Of a stretch of 64,000 nucleotides of DNA, positions 17,228-29,970 are shown in pieces. Position 1 is the stretch's first letter. Each line of letters begins with the position of its first letter. The notes under the pieces were generated by a model that did no database searches, was not told where the DNA came from, and saw only the letters and a program-made list of their open reading frames with translations. Source of the DNA: Pseudomonas orientalis (GTDB taxonomy: Bacteria > Pseudomonadota > Gammaproteobacteria > Pseudomonadales > Pseudomonadaceae); NCBI RefSeq assembly GCF_002934065.1, contig NZ_CP018049.1:1858501-1922500 (forward strand). The letters run 5' to 3'. Both the position numbers and the translations under genes were made by a program.

Positions 17228-18118
17228 GTGGATTCTCGATTGAATGCCTTTCTTGAGCGGGCTGACGCAGTGCTCGCGCGCCTGGAACCCCTGTTACCCG
17301 CCCCGCGCCAAGCCATTGACTGGCATCACTGCCTGGCCGCGCGCTGGCAGCGCGAAGGCCGCTCAGGTTTCCTGTTGCCGCTGGACGTCAGCCTGGACAT
17401 GCGTCTGTCTGACCTGATCGGCGTCGACAAGCAACGCGAAACGCTGGCGCGCAACACCCAGCAGTTTCTTGACGGCTTACCCGCCAACCATGCGCTGCTA
17501 TGGGGGTCGCGTGGTACCGGCAAGTCCTCCATGGTCCGCGCCTTGCTCGCCCAGCATGCCAAGGCCGGCCTGCGCTTGATCGAAATCGAGCGTGACCACC
17601 TGGCCGACCTGCCGCGCGTGGTCGAGCAACTGCTCAAGCTGCCGCAGCGTTTCATTCTGTTCTGCGACGACCTCTCGTTCGAAGCAGGCGAAGGCGACTA
17701 TCGCGTGCTCAAGAGTGTACTGGATGGCTCCCTGGAGCAGGCGCCGGAAAACGTATTGCTGTACGCCACCTCCAACCGCCGTCACCTGGTGCCGGAGAAC
17801 CAGAGTGACAACGACAATTGGAAGCGCGTGGATGGCGAACTGCACCCGAGCGAGGCGGTGGAAGACAAGATCGCCTTGTCCGACCGTTTCGGCTTGTGGC
17901 TGTCGTTCTACCCCTTCACCCAGGAACACTTCCTGAATGTGGTGGAACATTGGATCGGTGAGCTTGCAGGCAAGGCCGGCCTGCAGTGGCAGCGCGATGA
18001 ACAACTCGACATTCTTGCGGTGCGCTGGGCCACCGGGCGCGGTAACCGCAATGGCCGCTGTGCCTATCAGTTCGCCCGTTACTGGGTGGGTCTCAAATTG
18101 CTGGAGCGTCAACCATGA
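17228..18118 (+). CDS. DUF815 AAA ATPase
   Basis: A 296-residue P-loop protein of the DUF815 family. Walker A is in LLWGSRGTGKSSMV, Walker B in RFILFCDDLSFE; ATSNRRHLVPE is a sensor-like segment. DUF815 proteins have no settled function. The GTG at 17228 has AGAGGA 6-7 bases upstream, better than the in-frame ATG at 17183. The stop overlaps the msrC start by four bases (ATGA), indicating cotranscription and translational coupling. Confidence 0.85.
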   Translation: MDSRLNAFLERADAVLARLEPLLPAPRQAIDWHHCLAARWQREGRSGFLLPLDVSLDMRLSDLIGVDKQRETLARNTQQFLDGLPANHALLWGSRGTGKSSMVRALLAQHAKAGLRLIEIERDHLADLPRVVEQLLKLPQRFILFCDDLSFEAGEGDYRVLKSVLDGSLEQAPENVLLYATSNRRHLVPENQSDNDNWKRVDGELHPSEAVEDKIALSDRFGLWLSFYPFTQEHFLNVVEHWIGELAGKAGLQWQRDEQLDILAVRWATGRGNRNGRCAYQFARYWVGLKLLERQP

Positions 18119-18597
18119 TCGACTTGCAACAGGCCGGCACCGGCCTGGATGGCTATGCCCTGCTGTGCGCGCAATTGGAGTCTCTGCTGGCCGATGAGCG
18201 GGATTTCATCGCCAACAGCGCGCAGTTTTCTGCGTTTCTGTTCAATCAGTTGGATGACCTGAACTGGGCGGGCTTTTACCTTAATCGCAATGAGGAGCTG
18301 GTGCTTGGTCCATTCCAGGGCCAGATTGCCTGTGTGCGGATCCCTTTCGGTCGTGGTGTGTGTGGCGCCGCCGCCGCGACCCGGCAGACCCAGCGAGTGG
18401 AAGACGTGCATGCGTTTGCCGGGCACATTGCCTGTGACAGCGCCTCGAACAGCGAATTGGTAGTGCCGCTGGTCAAGAACGGCCAGTTGATCGGCGTCCT
18501 TGACCTCGACAGCCCATCGCTGGCCCGTTTTACCCCCCAGGACCAGATGGGTATCGAACAGTTGGCGGCTATTTTTCTGCGCTTGACCGATTGCTGA
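18115..18597 (+). CDS. msrC: Free methionine-(R)-sulfoxide reductase (GAF domain)
   Basis: A 160-residue GAF-domain protein that reduces free methionine-R-sulfoxide. Three cysteines, C73, C83 and C107, keep the 10- and 24-residue spacing of the E. coli fRMsr catalytic cysteines. 'NWAGFYL' and 'ELVVPLVKNGQLIGVLDLDSP' are family signatures. It overlaps the DUF815 gene by four bases. With msrB it covers both protein-bound and free methionine sulfoxide. Confidence 0.92.
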   Translation: MIDLQQAGTGLDGYALLCAQLESLLADERDFIANSAQFSAFLFNQLDDLNWAGFYLNRNEELVLGPFQGQIACVRIPFGRGVCGAAAATRQTQRVEDVHAFAGHIACDSASNSELVVPLVKNGQLIGVLDLDSPSLARFTPQDQMGIEQLAAIFLRLTDC

Positions 18598-18609
18598 CCG
18601 AGCGAGGCG

Positions 18610-18742
18610 AGGAATGCCATTCAGTTAAGCGTACACCGCCCTTGTAGGAGCGAGCTTGCTCGCGAAAAATGTCAACGATAACGCGTGCTTCCTGAATGAA
18701 CGCGGTGCCTGTGAGTTTTTCGCGAGCAAGCTCGCTCCTACA
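18610..18742. repeat. REP pair, TGTAGGAGCGAGC family
   Basis: The REP core pair at 18642-18742 with a conserved interior and the left flank GTTAAGCGTACACCGCC; the same element as at 13990-14145 but without the right terminal repeat, since the kinase stop codon at 18748 follows directly. Confidence 0.85.
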
Positions 18743-18747
18743 CTGAC

Positions 18748-22383
<3,636 letters not shown>

Positions 22384-22391
22384 CCGCTTTC

Positions 22392-23018
22392 TCACACTAG
22401 CGCGTTTCGTTTTGCCATCTCGATGAGCTCAACTAAAGACTGGGCTTTTAGTTTTTGCATTAATCTCTTTTTATAGGTGCTGACTGTTTTATTGCTCAAG
22501 AACATGCCTTTGGCTATTTCTTTGTTAGTGCGGCCTTGTGCAAAAAGTTGCAGGACCATGAGTTCTCGGTCGTTAACGGCCTTGAACAGTTCCAGCTCCT
22601 GACTGTCAACACCTTCCGTTCCATTTGCATTCAACGCCTGGCTGGGGAAGTAGTTGTAACCGGACAGTACTGCGCGAATAGCACTCAGCAGTTCGCTCAG
22701 GTCACCTTCCTTGCAGACGTAACCGTCAGCGCCCGAACGCATGCAGCGCGTGGCAAACAGGGTTGGGCATTGAGCCGTGAGGACCAGGGTTTTCATCGAA
22801 GTGTTCATGGCGTTGAATCGACAGAGCACTTCCAGGCCGTCAAGTTTCGGGATGCTGATATCGAGAATGACCAAGTCGGGCAGGCATTCGCGGACCATTT
22901 GTATGGCGTCGCATCCGTTATCCGTTTCTCCAACGACTTTGTAGCCTTCATGTTCCAGTAACATTCTGATGGCAAGCCGTATAACGGGGTGGTCGTCGAT
23001 AATAAAAACGGTGTTCAT
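22392..23018 (-). CDS. LuxR-type response regulator, RocA2-like
   Basis: A 208-residue NarL/LuxR response regulator: receiver with acidic pocket IDDHP and phosphoacceptor D53 (LVILDISIPKLDG), then a LuxR helix-turn-helix (about 145-205: RELMVLQLFAQGRTNKEIAKGMFLSNKTVSTYKKRL). It directly precedes the kinase gene with an 8-base or shorter gap, so they form one operon and a cognate pair. In P. aeruginosa RocA-type regulators act on fimbrial cup genes; targets here are unknown. Confidence 0.87.
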   Translation of the reverse strand: MNTVFIIDDHPVIRLAIRMLLEHEGYKVVGETDNGCDAIQMVRECLPDLVILDISIPKLDGLEVLCRFNAMNTSMKTLVLTAQCPTLFATRCMRSGADGYVCKEGDLSELLSAIRAVLSGYNYFPSQALNANGTEGVDSQELELFKAVNDRELMVLQLFAQGRTNKEIAKGMFLSNKTVSTYKKRLMQKLKAQSLVELIEMAKRNALV

Positions 23019-23267
23019 AATCAAATTCCATGCAGGTGCAAATAAAGCGGTCACATTAGCTCAGAAGAAGCGGCAGCAGCATGAAGCAGGGGGTGAACAG
23101 GTACAAAACAGGAAGTTTCCTACATCAAAAGAGGTAGGGGACTACAAGTCGATGGGTAATTGTGACACTTGAGGTGTGGGCTTTTAGGGCGTGCGGCTTG
23201 GTTAACGGTCATAAGCGATTTACGGCGGCGATCACGTTAATTTTCGCAGTTAATAAGGTTAAAAGTC

Positions 23268-23669
23268 CTACTTTGATAAGGTTTGAGTCAGGGCCATCAA
23301 ACTTTCAAGTTCACCTCTGTTTAACGGTTTTGATAAGCAGCCCAGTAGTGGAAGGTCACGCTGCGTAGCTTGCGTGGTCAGTTTGAGCAATTCTGCCGCT
23401 GGTAGCCCGCTCAATAGAATCGCGCTGGTAATAAATTGACCGCGGCTGGCGATGTCTACCAATTCCAGACCCGGCAGGTCAGGTAAGCACTGGTCGCATA
23501 ACATCAAGTCGTAAGAGAACTCGGATTGAGTCATTGTGCATATGGCCTGCTCCGCATTTTCCACGGGGGTGATTTGGTCGAAACCAAAGCTTCTCAGTAA
23601 GCACTGGGTGGCCAGGAGTTGAAAGGGATGATCCTCTACCAGAAGAATACGAGGGGGGTGTCTGGGCAT
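23268..23669 (-). CDS. Stand-alone receiver domain protein, RocR-like receiver without EAL
   Basis: A 133-residue protein that is only a receiver: ILLVEDHPFQLLATQCLLRSFGF, phosphoacceptor D59 in LMLCDQCLPDLPGLEL, and the conserved lysine in GCLSKPLN. The 'LVEDHPFQ' start resembles the receiver of RocR/PvrR, but there is no EAL phosphodiesterase domain. It lies upstream of the RocA2-like gene on the same strand, across an AT-rich 250-bp gap. An in-frame TTG at 23690 is an alternative start. It may compete for phosphate in the relay (inference). Confidence 0.75.
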   Translation of the reverse strand: MPRHPPRILLVEDHPFQLLATQCLLRSFGFDQITPVENAEQAICTMTQSEFSYDLMLCDQCLPDLPGLELVDIASRGQFITSAILLSGLPAAELLKLTTQATQRDLPLLGCLSKPLNRGELESLMALTQTLSK

Positions 23670-23835
23670 AAAGAGCACACGGTGAGTCAAGCATCAATGG
23701 GAGCGTAGGAGTTGCTCGTCTGGTCCGCGGGGGCGTGCGTGATTATTCCTCGAGAATGTGTACGAATTCGATCAGGCCGCTCTGTTCCCATCGTAGGGCA
23801 ATTCCTTCAGGGCGAAGAGCGGCCTTATCCAGACG

Positions 23836-25167
23836 TTATTGAGGACTGGAGCGTCCTGTCATTTCCCGTGCCATCTCGGTGGCATAGCTGTCGGTCATAC
23901 CGGCGATAAAATCAATCATGCGCAGGAAGGCAGCGTGCAACGACCAGGCGGGGTCCGGCGCGCTGTTGCCCAACAAGTCGAGAATGCGCTGGTTCTTGAA
24001 CGACGGCGTACGCCCACCGTGTTGCTCCAGGGCCGCACCGCAAAACGCGTTCAGCAGGATCTCCAGGGTGGTGTAGGCGCCGATTTCATGCAGGGTCTTG
24101 CGCTTGTCTTGAAAGATTTTCTTGCGCGCCATGTCCTTGGCATCCAGTACACAGCGCTTTGCCGGACCATGCATGTGCTCTACCAGATCGCCAGGCAGGG
24201 TGCCGGCAAGCAGAGCATCCTGCTGTTCGACGAAGGCGCGCGCCGCCGCATTGGTCAGGTGCTCGATGGCCTTGCCGCGCAGGATTGCCAGCTTGCGACG
24301 GCGCGAGTCTGACGCGCCCAGCTGTCGGTACGTCTGCGGCAGGTCATCACCCACCAGGTCGAGCAGCAGTGACTCGACTTCGGCGTACTCCAGCAACTCC
24401 ATTTCCAGGCCATCTTCCAGGTCGATCAACGCATAGCAGATGTCGTCGGCGGCCTCCATCAAGTACACCAACGGGTGGCGGGCCCAGCGTTGTTCCTCCA
24501 GTTGAGGCAGGCCGAGCCTATGAGCGATCTGTTCCAGAATAGGCAGCTCGCTCTGGTAGCAGCCGAACTTGTGTTTCTTGTAGCCCAACGAGTCTGCGTG
24601 GCGGGCAGTCCAGGGGTACTTGAGGTAGGTGCCCAAGGTGGCATAGGTCAGCCGCGTGCCGCCGTCGAATTGATGATATTCAAGTTGGGTCAATACACGG
24701 AAACCCTGGGCATTACCTTCAAAGTTGAGGAAGTCATTGCGCTCGGCGCTGCTCATGTCATCCAGCCAGCCGCGCCCGGCGGCCTGCTGGAACCAGTGAC
24801 GGATAGCGTCTTCGCCGGAGTGCCCGAAGGGAGGATTGCCGATGTCATGGGCCAGGCAGGCCGACTGCACCACCATGCCCAGATCGCTTGGATCGCACCA
24901 GTCGGGCAGGGCGCCACGCAACGTTTCGCCAACACGCATGCCAAGGGAACGTCCCACGCAACTGACTTCCAGCGAGTGGGTCAGGCGTGTGTGGATATGG
25001 TCGTTGCTCGAAACCGGATGCACTTGGGTCTTGCGGCCCAGGCGACGGAAAGCGCCGGAGAAAATAATGCGGTCATGGTCTTTGTGAAAAGGACTGCGGC
25101 CCAGTTCTTCAGGGCTGTGCAGCGACTTGCCAAGGCGTTCACGGGTCAACAGGGTGGGCCAATCCAA
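23836..25167 (-). CDS. Deoxyguanosinetriphosphate triphosphohydrolase-like HD protein
   Basis: A 443-residue HD-domain dNTP triphosphohydrolase of the short dGTPase-like class. Metal and active-site motifs: [43 protein letters not shown] set the start at a TTG (25167), which begins the family sequence [14 protein letters not shown], with CGGAG about 10 bases upstream; the open frame runs on to 25257 without similarity. It sets dNTP balance or degrades dGTP (family knowledge). It lies beside the Roc-like genes as in P. aeruginosa. Confidence 0.88.
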   Translation of the reverse strand: MDWPTLLTRERLGKSLHSPEELGRSPFHKDHDRIIFSGAFRRLGRKTQVHPVSSNDHIHTRLTHSLEVSCVGRSLGMRVGETLRGALPDWCDPSDLGMVVQSACLAHDIGNPPFGHSGEDAIRHWFQQAAGRGWLDDMSSAERNDFLNFEGNAQGFRVLTQLEYHQFDGGTRLTYATLGTYLKYPWTARHADSLGYKKHKFGCYQSELPILEQIAHRLGLPQLEEQRWARHPLVYLMEAADDICYALIDLEDGLEMELLEYAEVESLLLDLVGDDLPQTYRQLGASDSRRRKLAILRGKAIEHLTNAAARAFVEQQDALLAGTLPGDLVEHMHGPAKRCVLDAKDMARKKIFQDKRKTLHEIGAYTTLEILLNAFCGAALEQHGGRTPSFKNQRILDLLGNSAPDPAWSLHAAFLRMIDFIAGMTDSYATEMAREMTGRSSPQ

Positions 25168-25333
25168 GGCGGGTACGCTCCGTACGGTGAATGACAGGTG
25201 CAGCTTCCCGTTTCCACGCTGGCGGGGCAAGCGCAATGTTGAAGACGATTGTTTCAAGCGCGATGAACAGCAGGCACTGACCGCCGTTGCGCAAGTGCTC
25301 GGCGGTCAGGTCATGGTGTTGAGCGAACGGAGC

Positions 25334-25675
25334 TTATCGTTTGCGCGAAGCGCCTTGCATGGCCAGTTTGATCAGCGGGATCAACCCGGCGCCCAGGCGT
25401 ACCAGGCGCGTAACGCTACCGATACTGCCGCCCTTGGCACCCTTGCCGGTAAAGAATCCCATCAGGGTCACCGCTGCCACGCCCCACAGCGGCGCGTGCT
25501 TGATGCCCAGGCTGTCCTGCCAGTTGTGACGCATGTCGCGCACTTTGTGCAGGGGCGCCATCAGTTGCTGGGATTCATGACGGATTTCCTGACGGTGCAT
25601 TTCCATGCGCAGGCGAATCAACGCCTTGCGCATTTCCCGACGGGACGTGTTTTGCGGGATTTCAGGCAGGCTCAT
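25334..25675 (-). CDS. Conserved hypothetical protein linked to YqjE/DUF883 genes
   Basis: A 113-residue protein with a charged N-terminal helix (SRREMRKALIRLRMEMHRQEIRHESQQ) and a hydrophobic stretch (about 62-76, PLWGVAAVTLMGFFTG). It shares four bases with the YqjE-like gene before it (ATGA), so the three genes form an operon. It occupies the place of E. coli YqjK in the yqjDEK cluster, but similarity is weak. No function is known. Confidence 0.72.
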   Translation of the reverse strand: MSLPEIPQNTSRREMRKALIRLRMEMHRQEIRHESQQLMAPLHKVRDMRHNWQDSLGIKHAPLWGVAAVTLMGFFTGKGAKGGSIGSVTRLVRLGAGLIPLIKLAMQGASRKR

Positions 25676-26061
25676 GGCAACAGACGCTCCCGATCATTGG
25701 CCAGTTCTTCAAGGGTGGCATGGAAGGGGGTGGACTCATCGAACACCGCCGCTTTCAAGCGGACCCCGCAGAATGCTGCGGCCAGTGTATAAAACATGCA
25801 CAGACAGATGATCCCGGTCAGGCGGTAGCCGGTGTCCCACACCAGGATCATCACCAGTGTCGATAACCCCACCAACAGCAGCAGGGCAAACACCAACGCC
25901 AGGCCGGCAAACAGCAGCAAACTGACAGTGCGTGCCTTCTGCTCCTGTAACTCGATGCCAAACAGTTCGACATGGCTGTGCAATAAGCCGAGGACGGCAG
26001 CGCCCAGGCGGCGGGAGGTGGTACCTGCGCCCTTTGACGAGCTGGATTCGTCGATAGCCAT
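25672..26061 (-). CDS. Phage holin family / YqjE-like membrane protein
   Basis: A 129-residue protein with two membrane segments (about 42-64 and 72-96: LLLFAGLALVFALLLLVGL and TGIICLCMFYTLAAAFCGV), as in the Actino/YqjE 'phage holin' family (PF07332). The N-terminal amphipathic part precedes the membrane. It lies 4 bases after DUF883 and overlaps the next gene. Not a lysis holin: there is no phage context. It likely works with the DUF883 protein at the inner membrane (inference). Confidence 0.8.
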   Translation of the reverse strand: MAIDESSSSKGAGTTSRRLGAAVLGLLHSHVELFGIELQEQKARTVSLLLFAGLALVFALLLLVGLSTLVMILVWDTGYRLTGIICLCMFYTLAAAFCGVRLKAAVFDESTPFHATLEELANDRERLLP

Positions 26062-26065
26062 GATA

Positions 26066-26380
26066 TTAGCGCCTGGTAGCCAGCAGACCGATCAAAAAGC
26101 CCACGCCGGCAGCGATGCCGACGGACTGCCAGGGGTTGGCCTGCACGTAATCTTCCGTCGCAGTCATTGCCGCCTGACCGCGCTCACGCAGGGAGTCTTC
26201 AGTCAACTGAAGGGTTTCGCGGGCCTTTAACAGGCTTTCATGAATCTTGGTGCGCAGTTCATCGGCCTGGTCACCGGCCAGTACGGCGGTATCGTCCAGC
26301 AGTCTTTCGGTGTCGGCGACGAGGGTCTGAAAATCCGCCATCAGTATTTCTTGAGCAGTCTTTGCTGATTTACCGGCCAT
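26066..26380 (-). CDS. DUF883 (YqjD/ElaB family) protein
   Basis: A 104-residue DUF883 protein: a long amphipathic helix with heptad-like spacing, then a C-terminal glycine-rich membrane anchor (QSVGIAAGVGFLIGLLATRR). E. coli YqjD and ElaB of this family bind ribosomes at the membrane in stationary phase. It is the first gene of a three-gene operon. Function in Pseudomonas is untested. Confidence 0.88.
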   Translation of the reverse strand: MAGKSAKTAQEILMADFQTLVADTERLLDDTAVLAGDQADELRTKIHESLLKARETLQLTEDSLRERGQAAMTATEDYVQANPWQSVGIAAGVGFLIGLLATRR

Positions 26381-26724
26381 GGTTATCTCCGTGTGGCTGT
26401 TCTGTACGTGTGGTTTCGAGTCGCGGGGCTTGTCGAAGGTTCACTGTGATTGTGTGGTACAGCTTTTGCTTTGCCTTGGTGCGTATGCTTCGGGGCTTGC
26501 GCTGAATCCGGGCGGCCGAGGTGCAAGCCTTGAAAAACCTTACCCTAATTAACTGAAACTCGCGCAAATACCCCTCTCGGGGATTGCCGGTTGTGTTGAT
26601 CGCTGCGCTAAAGCGGGTCACGCCCTCAGAAGAAGGGTGGGCGCCTTGGTGCCAATTTAGTGCGAGCAACCCTGGCTTGAACCGCTTTGGTGCTTTTTGC
26701 CTTACTGCAGGCCTGCCAACTTCC
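26381..26724. other. Intergenic gap between DUF883 operon and amt
   Basis: A 344-bp divergent promoter region. It holds a small CCCC-TCTC-GGGG hairpin near 26570 and an AT-rich stretch near 26540. I looked for a sigma-54 promoter for the ammonium transporter and saw no site with correct spacing. No other feature is supported. Confidence 0.5.
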
Positions 26725-27933
26725 ATGGAAAATTTGCAAAGTGCGGTGGACACGCTTGTCCATAGCTCAAACACCCTGTTCATCCTGATTGGCGCGGTCA
26801 TGGTCCTGGCCATGCACGCCGGGTTTGCCTTTCTGGAGGTCGGCACGGTACGCCAGAAGAACCAGGTCAACGCTTTGTCGAAAATCCTCAGTGACTTCGC
26901 GATCTCCACCCTGGCTTACTTCTTTATAGGCTATTGGATCTCCTACGGCGTCAGCTTCATGCAGCCGGCGGCGGTGATCAATGCGGACCATGGCTATGGC
27001 CTGGTGAAATTTTTCTTCCTGCTGACCTTTGCGGCAGCGATCCCGGCGATCATTTCCGGAGGGATTGCCGAGCGTGCGAAATTCGCGCCCCAGCTATGTG
27101 CAACGGCCTTGATCGTGGCGTTCATCTACCCGTTCTTCGAAGGCATGGTGTGGAACGGCAATTTCGGTCTGCAAGCCTGGCTGCTCGCGACCTTTGGCGC
27201 CAGCTTCCATGACTTCGCCGGATCGGTGGTGGTGCATGCCATGGGCGGTTGGCTGGCGCTGGCGGCGGTGTTGCTGCTTGGGTCGCGCAACGGGCGCTAC
27301 CGCGAAGGGCGCCTGGTGGCGTTTGCTCCCTCGAGCATTCCGTTCCTGGCGCTGGGCTCATGGATTCTGATCGTGGGCTGGTTCGGCTTTAACGTGATGA
27401 GCGCACAGACTCTCAATGGCGTCAGCGGCCTGGTGGCAGTCAACTCGTTGATGGCGATGGTCGGCGGCACCGTCGCTGCGTTGGTGATCGGTCGCAATGA
27501 CCCCGGCTTTCTGCACAACGGCCCGCTGGCCGGGCTGGTGGCGATCTGTGCCGGTTCCGACCTGATGCATCCGGTGGGCGCGCTGGTAACCGGCGTGGTT
27601 GCGGGGGGCTTGTTCGTGTGGTGCTTCATGGCCGCCCAGGATCGTTGGAAAATTGATGACGTACTCGGTGTATGGCCGCTGCATGGCCTGTGTGGCGTAT
27701 GGGGCGGTATTGCCTGCGGCATCTTCGGGCAGGCGGCCCTGGGTGGGCTGGGCGGGGTGAGCCTGACCAGCCAGTTGATCGGTACCACCCTTGGCGTTGC
27801 TATCGCGCTGGTCGGCGGCCTGCTGGTGTATGGCGTGATCAAGCGCGTTTGCGGGCTGCGCCTGAGCCAGGAAGAGGAGTATTACGGTGCGGACCTGTCG
27901 ATCCACAAGATCGGCGCGGTCAGTCAGGATTGA
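26725..27933 (+). CDS. Ammonium transporter (Amt family)
   Basis: A 402-residue Amt/MEP/Rh channel with about eleven membrane helices. Typical motifs are HAGFAFLEVGTVRQKNQVNAL (near residue 30), AERAKF, DFAGSVVVHAMGGW with the first pore histidine, GWFGFNVMSA and WPLHGLCGVWGGI with the second. The ATG at 26725 begins the homology. No glnK lies next to it, unlike the amtB-glnK pair, so it is a second, unlinked transporter. It ends with a polar tail EEEYYGADLSIHKIGA. Confidence 0.92.
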   Translation: MENLQSAVDTLVHSSNTLFILIGAVMVLAMHAGFAFLEVGTVRQKNQVNALSKILSDFAISTLAYFFIGYWISYGVSFMQPAAVINADHGYGLVKFFFLLTFAAAIPAIISGGIAERAKFAPQLCATALIVAFIYPFFEGMVWNGNFGLQAWLLATFGASFHDFAGSVVVHAMGGWLALAAVLLLGSRNGRYREGRLVAFAPSSIPFLALGSWILIVGWFGFNVMSAQTLNGVSGLVAVNSLMAMVGGTVAALVIGRNDPGFLHNGPLAGLVAICAGSDLMHPVGALVTGVVAGGLFVWCFMAAQDRWKIDDVLGVWPLHGLCGVWGGIACGIFGQAALGGLGGVSLTSQLIGTTLGVAIALVGGLLVYGVIKRVCGLRLSQEEEYYGADLSIHKIGAVSQD

Positions 27934-28002
27934 TCAGTGCGCGCCTACCGAACAATGTTGGGCTTAGAATGGTGAGGTGTTTTCCATCGGAGTGCATTTG
28001 CC

Positions 28003-28239
28003 ATGCTTGCTGAATGCCAGCTGTTCGGCACCCTGGGTTGCCATCTGTGTGAAATTGCCGAAGCCGAAATCATGCCGCTCGTCGAGCACGGGTTGCTCGT
28101 GGAGCTGGTGGATATCACCGATCCCGACGACCTGACCGAGGTCTACGGCCTGCGGATTCCGGTGCTCAGGCGGGTGGACACGGGGGCTGAGCTGGACTGG
28201 CCGTTCGACACCGGGCAGGTGGTTGCTTTCCTGCGCTGA
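28003..28239 (+). CDS. Glutaredoxin-like protein (DUF836)
   Basis: A 78-residue thioredoxin-fold protein of the DUF836/GlrX family: CHLC redox motif (GTLGCHLCEIAEAEI), cis-proline region LRIPVLRR, and a C-terminal helix. It may reduce disulfides or bind glutathione (family inference). It is short but complete. Confidence 0.8.
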   Translation: MLAECQLFGTLGCHLCEIAEAEIMPLVEHGLLVELVDITDPDDLTEVYGLRIPVLRRVDTGAELDWPFDTGQVVAFLR

Positions 28240-28313
28240 CGTTTATGCGATGGCGAGTTTCCGAATATTACGTTACTGTATGTTTGTACAGCGATTGAAT
28301 AGAGGGAACGCCC

Positions 28314-28649
28314 GTGGTGAATGTTGAACAACTGAAAAGCAGCGTCAATCGCATGTCCGCCGACATCGTGCGCGATGCGGTGAACGAGCTGCGCCTCGAT
28401 GGCCTGGTCACGGAAGGCAAGACGCCCTTCAACAAAGTGCATTTCAACACCTGTTTTGCGGAAATCGAAGCGCTGTTTCAGCGTGCCGGTTATCACAAGC
28501 AGCTGGATGTGGTGGGTTATCAGGGTCTGCTCTACGCACTCTATGACCCGGGCCGTTGGGAGGCCGTGGACGTACTGCGCTGGCTCAAGGAGTTTACCGA
28601 GGCGGCGAGTGCTTCGCCGGTTTTGCGCGTGCACTCGGCCAAGGCCTGA
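28314..28649 (+). CDS. Conserved hypothetical protein
   Basis: A 111-residue soluble, helical protein starting at a GTG (a second GTG follows directly) with AGAGGGA 6-8 bases upstream. The N-terminus VEQLKSSVNRMSADIVRDAVNEL looks like a short helix pair. I do not recognise the family. It lies between the glutaredoxin-like gene and the pseudouridine synthase on the same strand. Confidence 0.65.
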   Translation: MVNVEQLKSSVNRMSADIVRDAVNELRLDGLVTEGKTPFNKVHFNTCFAEIEALFQRAGYHKQLDVVGYQGLLYALYDPGRWEAVDVLRWLKEFTEAASASPVLRVHSAKA

Positions 28650-28722
28650 GATCTGCCCTAGGCTCAATCGCGCGTCATGCGCGATAATGCCTGCCTGTTT
28701 ATTTCAGGCCTCGAACATCTGC

Positions 28723-29613
28723 ATGTCCACTTCCGGTTTTTCCCCTTCACAGCACCAAGCCAGCACCTTGTACCTGCCGCCTGGCTCGTGGGCGACGGTC
28801 CTCGATTGCCTGTGCGAGCATTTCCCGGCGATCGCCCGTGAACAATGGCTGGACCGCATTGCCCGTGGCCGGGTGCTGGATAGTAATGGCCATCCCATCA
28901 GGCTGGACCTGGCTTACAAGGAAGGCCTGTGCATTTATTACTTTCGTGAAGTGCCCAACGAGAAGGTGATACCGGTACAAGAAACCATCCTGTACGCCGA
29001 TGAACACCTGGTGGTGGCCGACAAACCGCATTTTCTGCCGGTGACTCCCGCCGGCGAGTACGTCGAACAAACGCTGTTGCGCCGTTTGATCCGGCGCCTG
29101 GGCAACCCCGCCCTGGTGCCCCTGCATCGCATCGACCGGCATACCGCAGGGCTGGTGCTGTTCTCAGCCAATCCCGCCAGCCGCGCGGCCTATCAGCAAC
29201 TGTTTCCCACGCGGCGTATCGATAAATTCTACGAAGCCATCGCCCCTGCCTTGCCTGACCTGACGTTCCCCCTGGTGCACAAGAGCCGGCTGGTGGACGG
29301 CGAGCCTTTCTTCCGCATGCAGGAAGGCCCCGGTGCCAGCAATACCGAAACGGCGGTAGAGGTGCGCGAGAAACACGGCGATCTATGGCGCTACGGCCTG
29401 TTCCCGGTCACCGGCAAGAAGCACCAGCTCCGTGTGCACATGAATGCGCTCGGGGCGAGTATCTGCAACGACCCGTTCTATCCCGATGTGATCAAGGACG
29501 CCAAGGACGATTACGCCAACCCGCTCAAGTTGCTGGCCCAGGGCGTGCGTTTTATCGACCCGGTCAGCGGCCATGAACGCAGCTTTTACAGTGAAATCAC
29601 CTTGGACTGGTAA
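28723..29613 (+). CDS. RluA-family RNA pseudouridine synthase
   Basis: A 296-residue pseudouridine synthase. The catalytic aspartate is in LHRIDRHTAGLVLFS; KFYEAI and GKKHQLRVHMNALGASICNDPFYP complete the RluA fold. There is no separate S4 domain, but an N-terminal region (REQWLDRIARGRVLDSNGHPI) resembles one. RNA target is unknown. A terminator follows at 29626. Confidence 0.88.
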   Translation: MSTSGFSPSQHQASTLYLPPGSWATVLDCLCEHFPAIAREQWLDRIARGRVLDSNGHPIRLDLAYKEGLCIYYFREVPNEKVIPVQETILYADEHLVVADKPHFLPVTPAGEYVEQTLLRRLIRRLGNPALVPLHRIDRHTAGLVLFSANPASRAAYQQLFPTRRIDKFYEAIAPALPDLTFPLVHKSRLVDGEPFFRMQEGPGASNTETAVEVREKHGDLWRYGLFPVTGKKHQLRVHMNALGASICNDPFYPDVIKDAKDDYANPLKLLAQGVRFIDPVSGHERSFYSEITLDW

Positions 29614-29625
29614 GCGCCAGAAACG

Positions 29626-29652
29626 ACAAGGCCCGCTCGAGGCGGGCCTTGT
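29626..29652. terminator. Terminator between pseudouridine synthase and lipoprotein genes
   Basis: A perfect 11-bp stem ACAAGGCCCGC/GCGGGCCTTGT with a 5-base loop, between two convergent genes. Confidence 0.85.
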
Positions 29653-29668
29653 GGGTAAGCGGTAAGGC

Positions 29669-29890
29669 TTACAGGTCTTTAACGGTGCGAACCTGATCCT
29701 TGTTGATGCGAGTGCGCTTGCCGTCAAGTTGCTGGAACTCGTAGAAGCCCGAATCTTCGTCAAATTTCGGGGTGTCGACGGCCTGGATTTCGCGACCGTC
29801 ATTCAGGGTGATCACTGTTGGCGAGGCGCAACCGGCGAGGGTGGCGAGGCCCAGTGCAAGCATGAGAGCGGCGATGGTCCGTTGAGTCAT
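29669..29890 (-). CDS. YgdI/YgdR-family lipoprotein (DUF903)
   Basis: A 73-residue lipoprotein: signal peptide with lipobox LAGC (residues about 18-21), then the DUF903 beta-barrel-like core VITLNDGREIQAVDTPKFDEDSGFYEF and KRTRINKDQV. Small outer-membrane lipoproteins of this family have no known role. It uses the ATG at 29890 because the lipobox spacing is then right. Confidence 0.87.
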   Translation of the reverse strand: MTQRTIAALMLALGLATLAGCASPTVITLNDGREIQAVDTPKFDEDSGFYEFQQLDGKRTRINKDQVRTVKDL

Positions 29891-29970
29891 GGGTTTGTCT
29901 CCGAGAGAATACTTTATAAAATACTGACCTTGTGACGTGTGCAACGTCGGCAAAGTTCCTGATGCAAGGC

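Noticed and set aside
25672..26061. The 'phage holin' protein as a sign of prophage
   Set aside because: Context is the chromosomal YqjE/DUF883 operon; no lysin or other phage genes are nearby.
26600..26724. Sigma-54 promoter before amt
   Set aside because: Candidate GG and GC doublets are 8 or 12 bases apart instead of 10.
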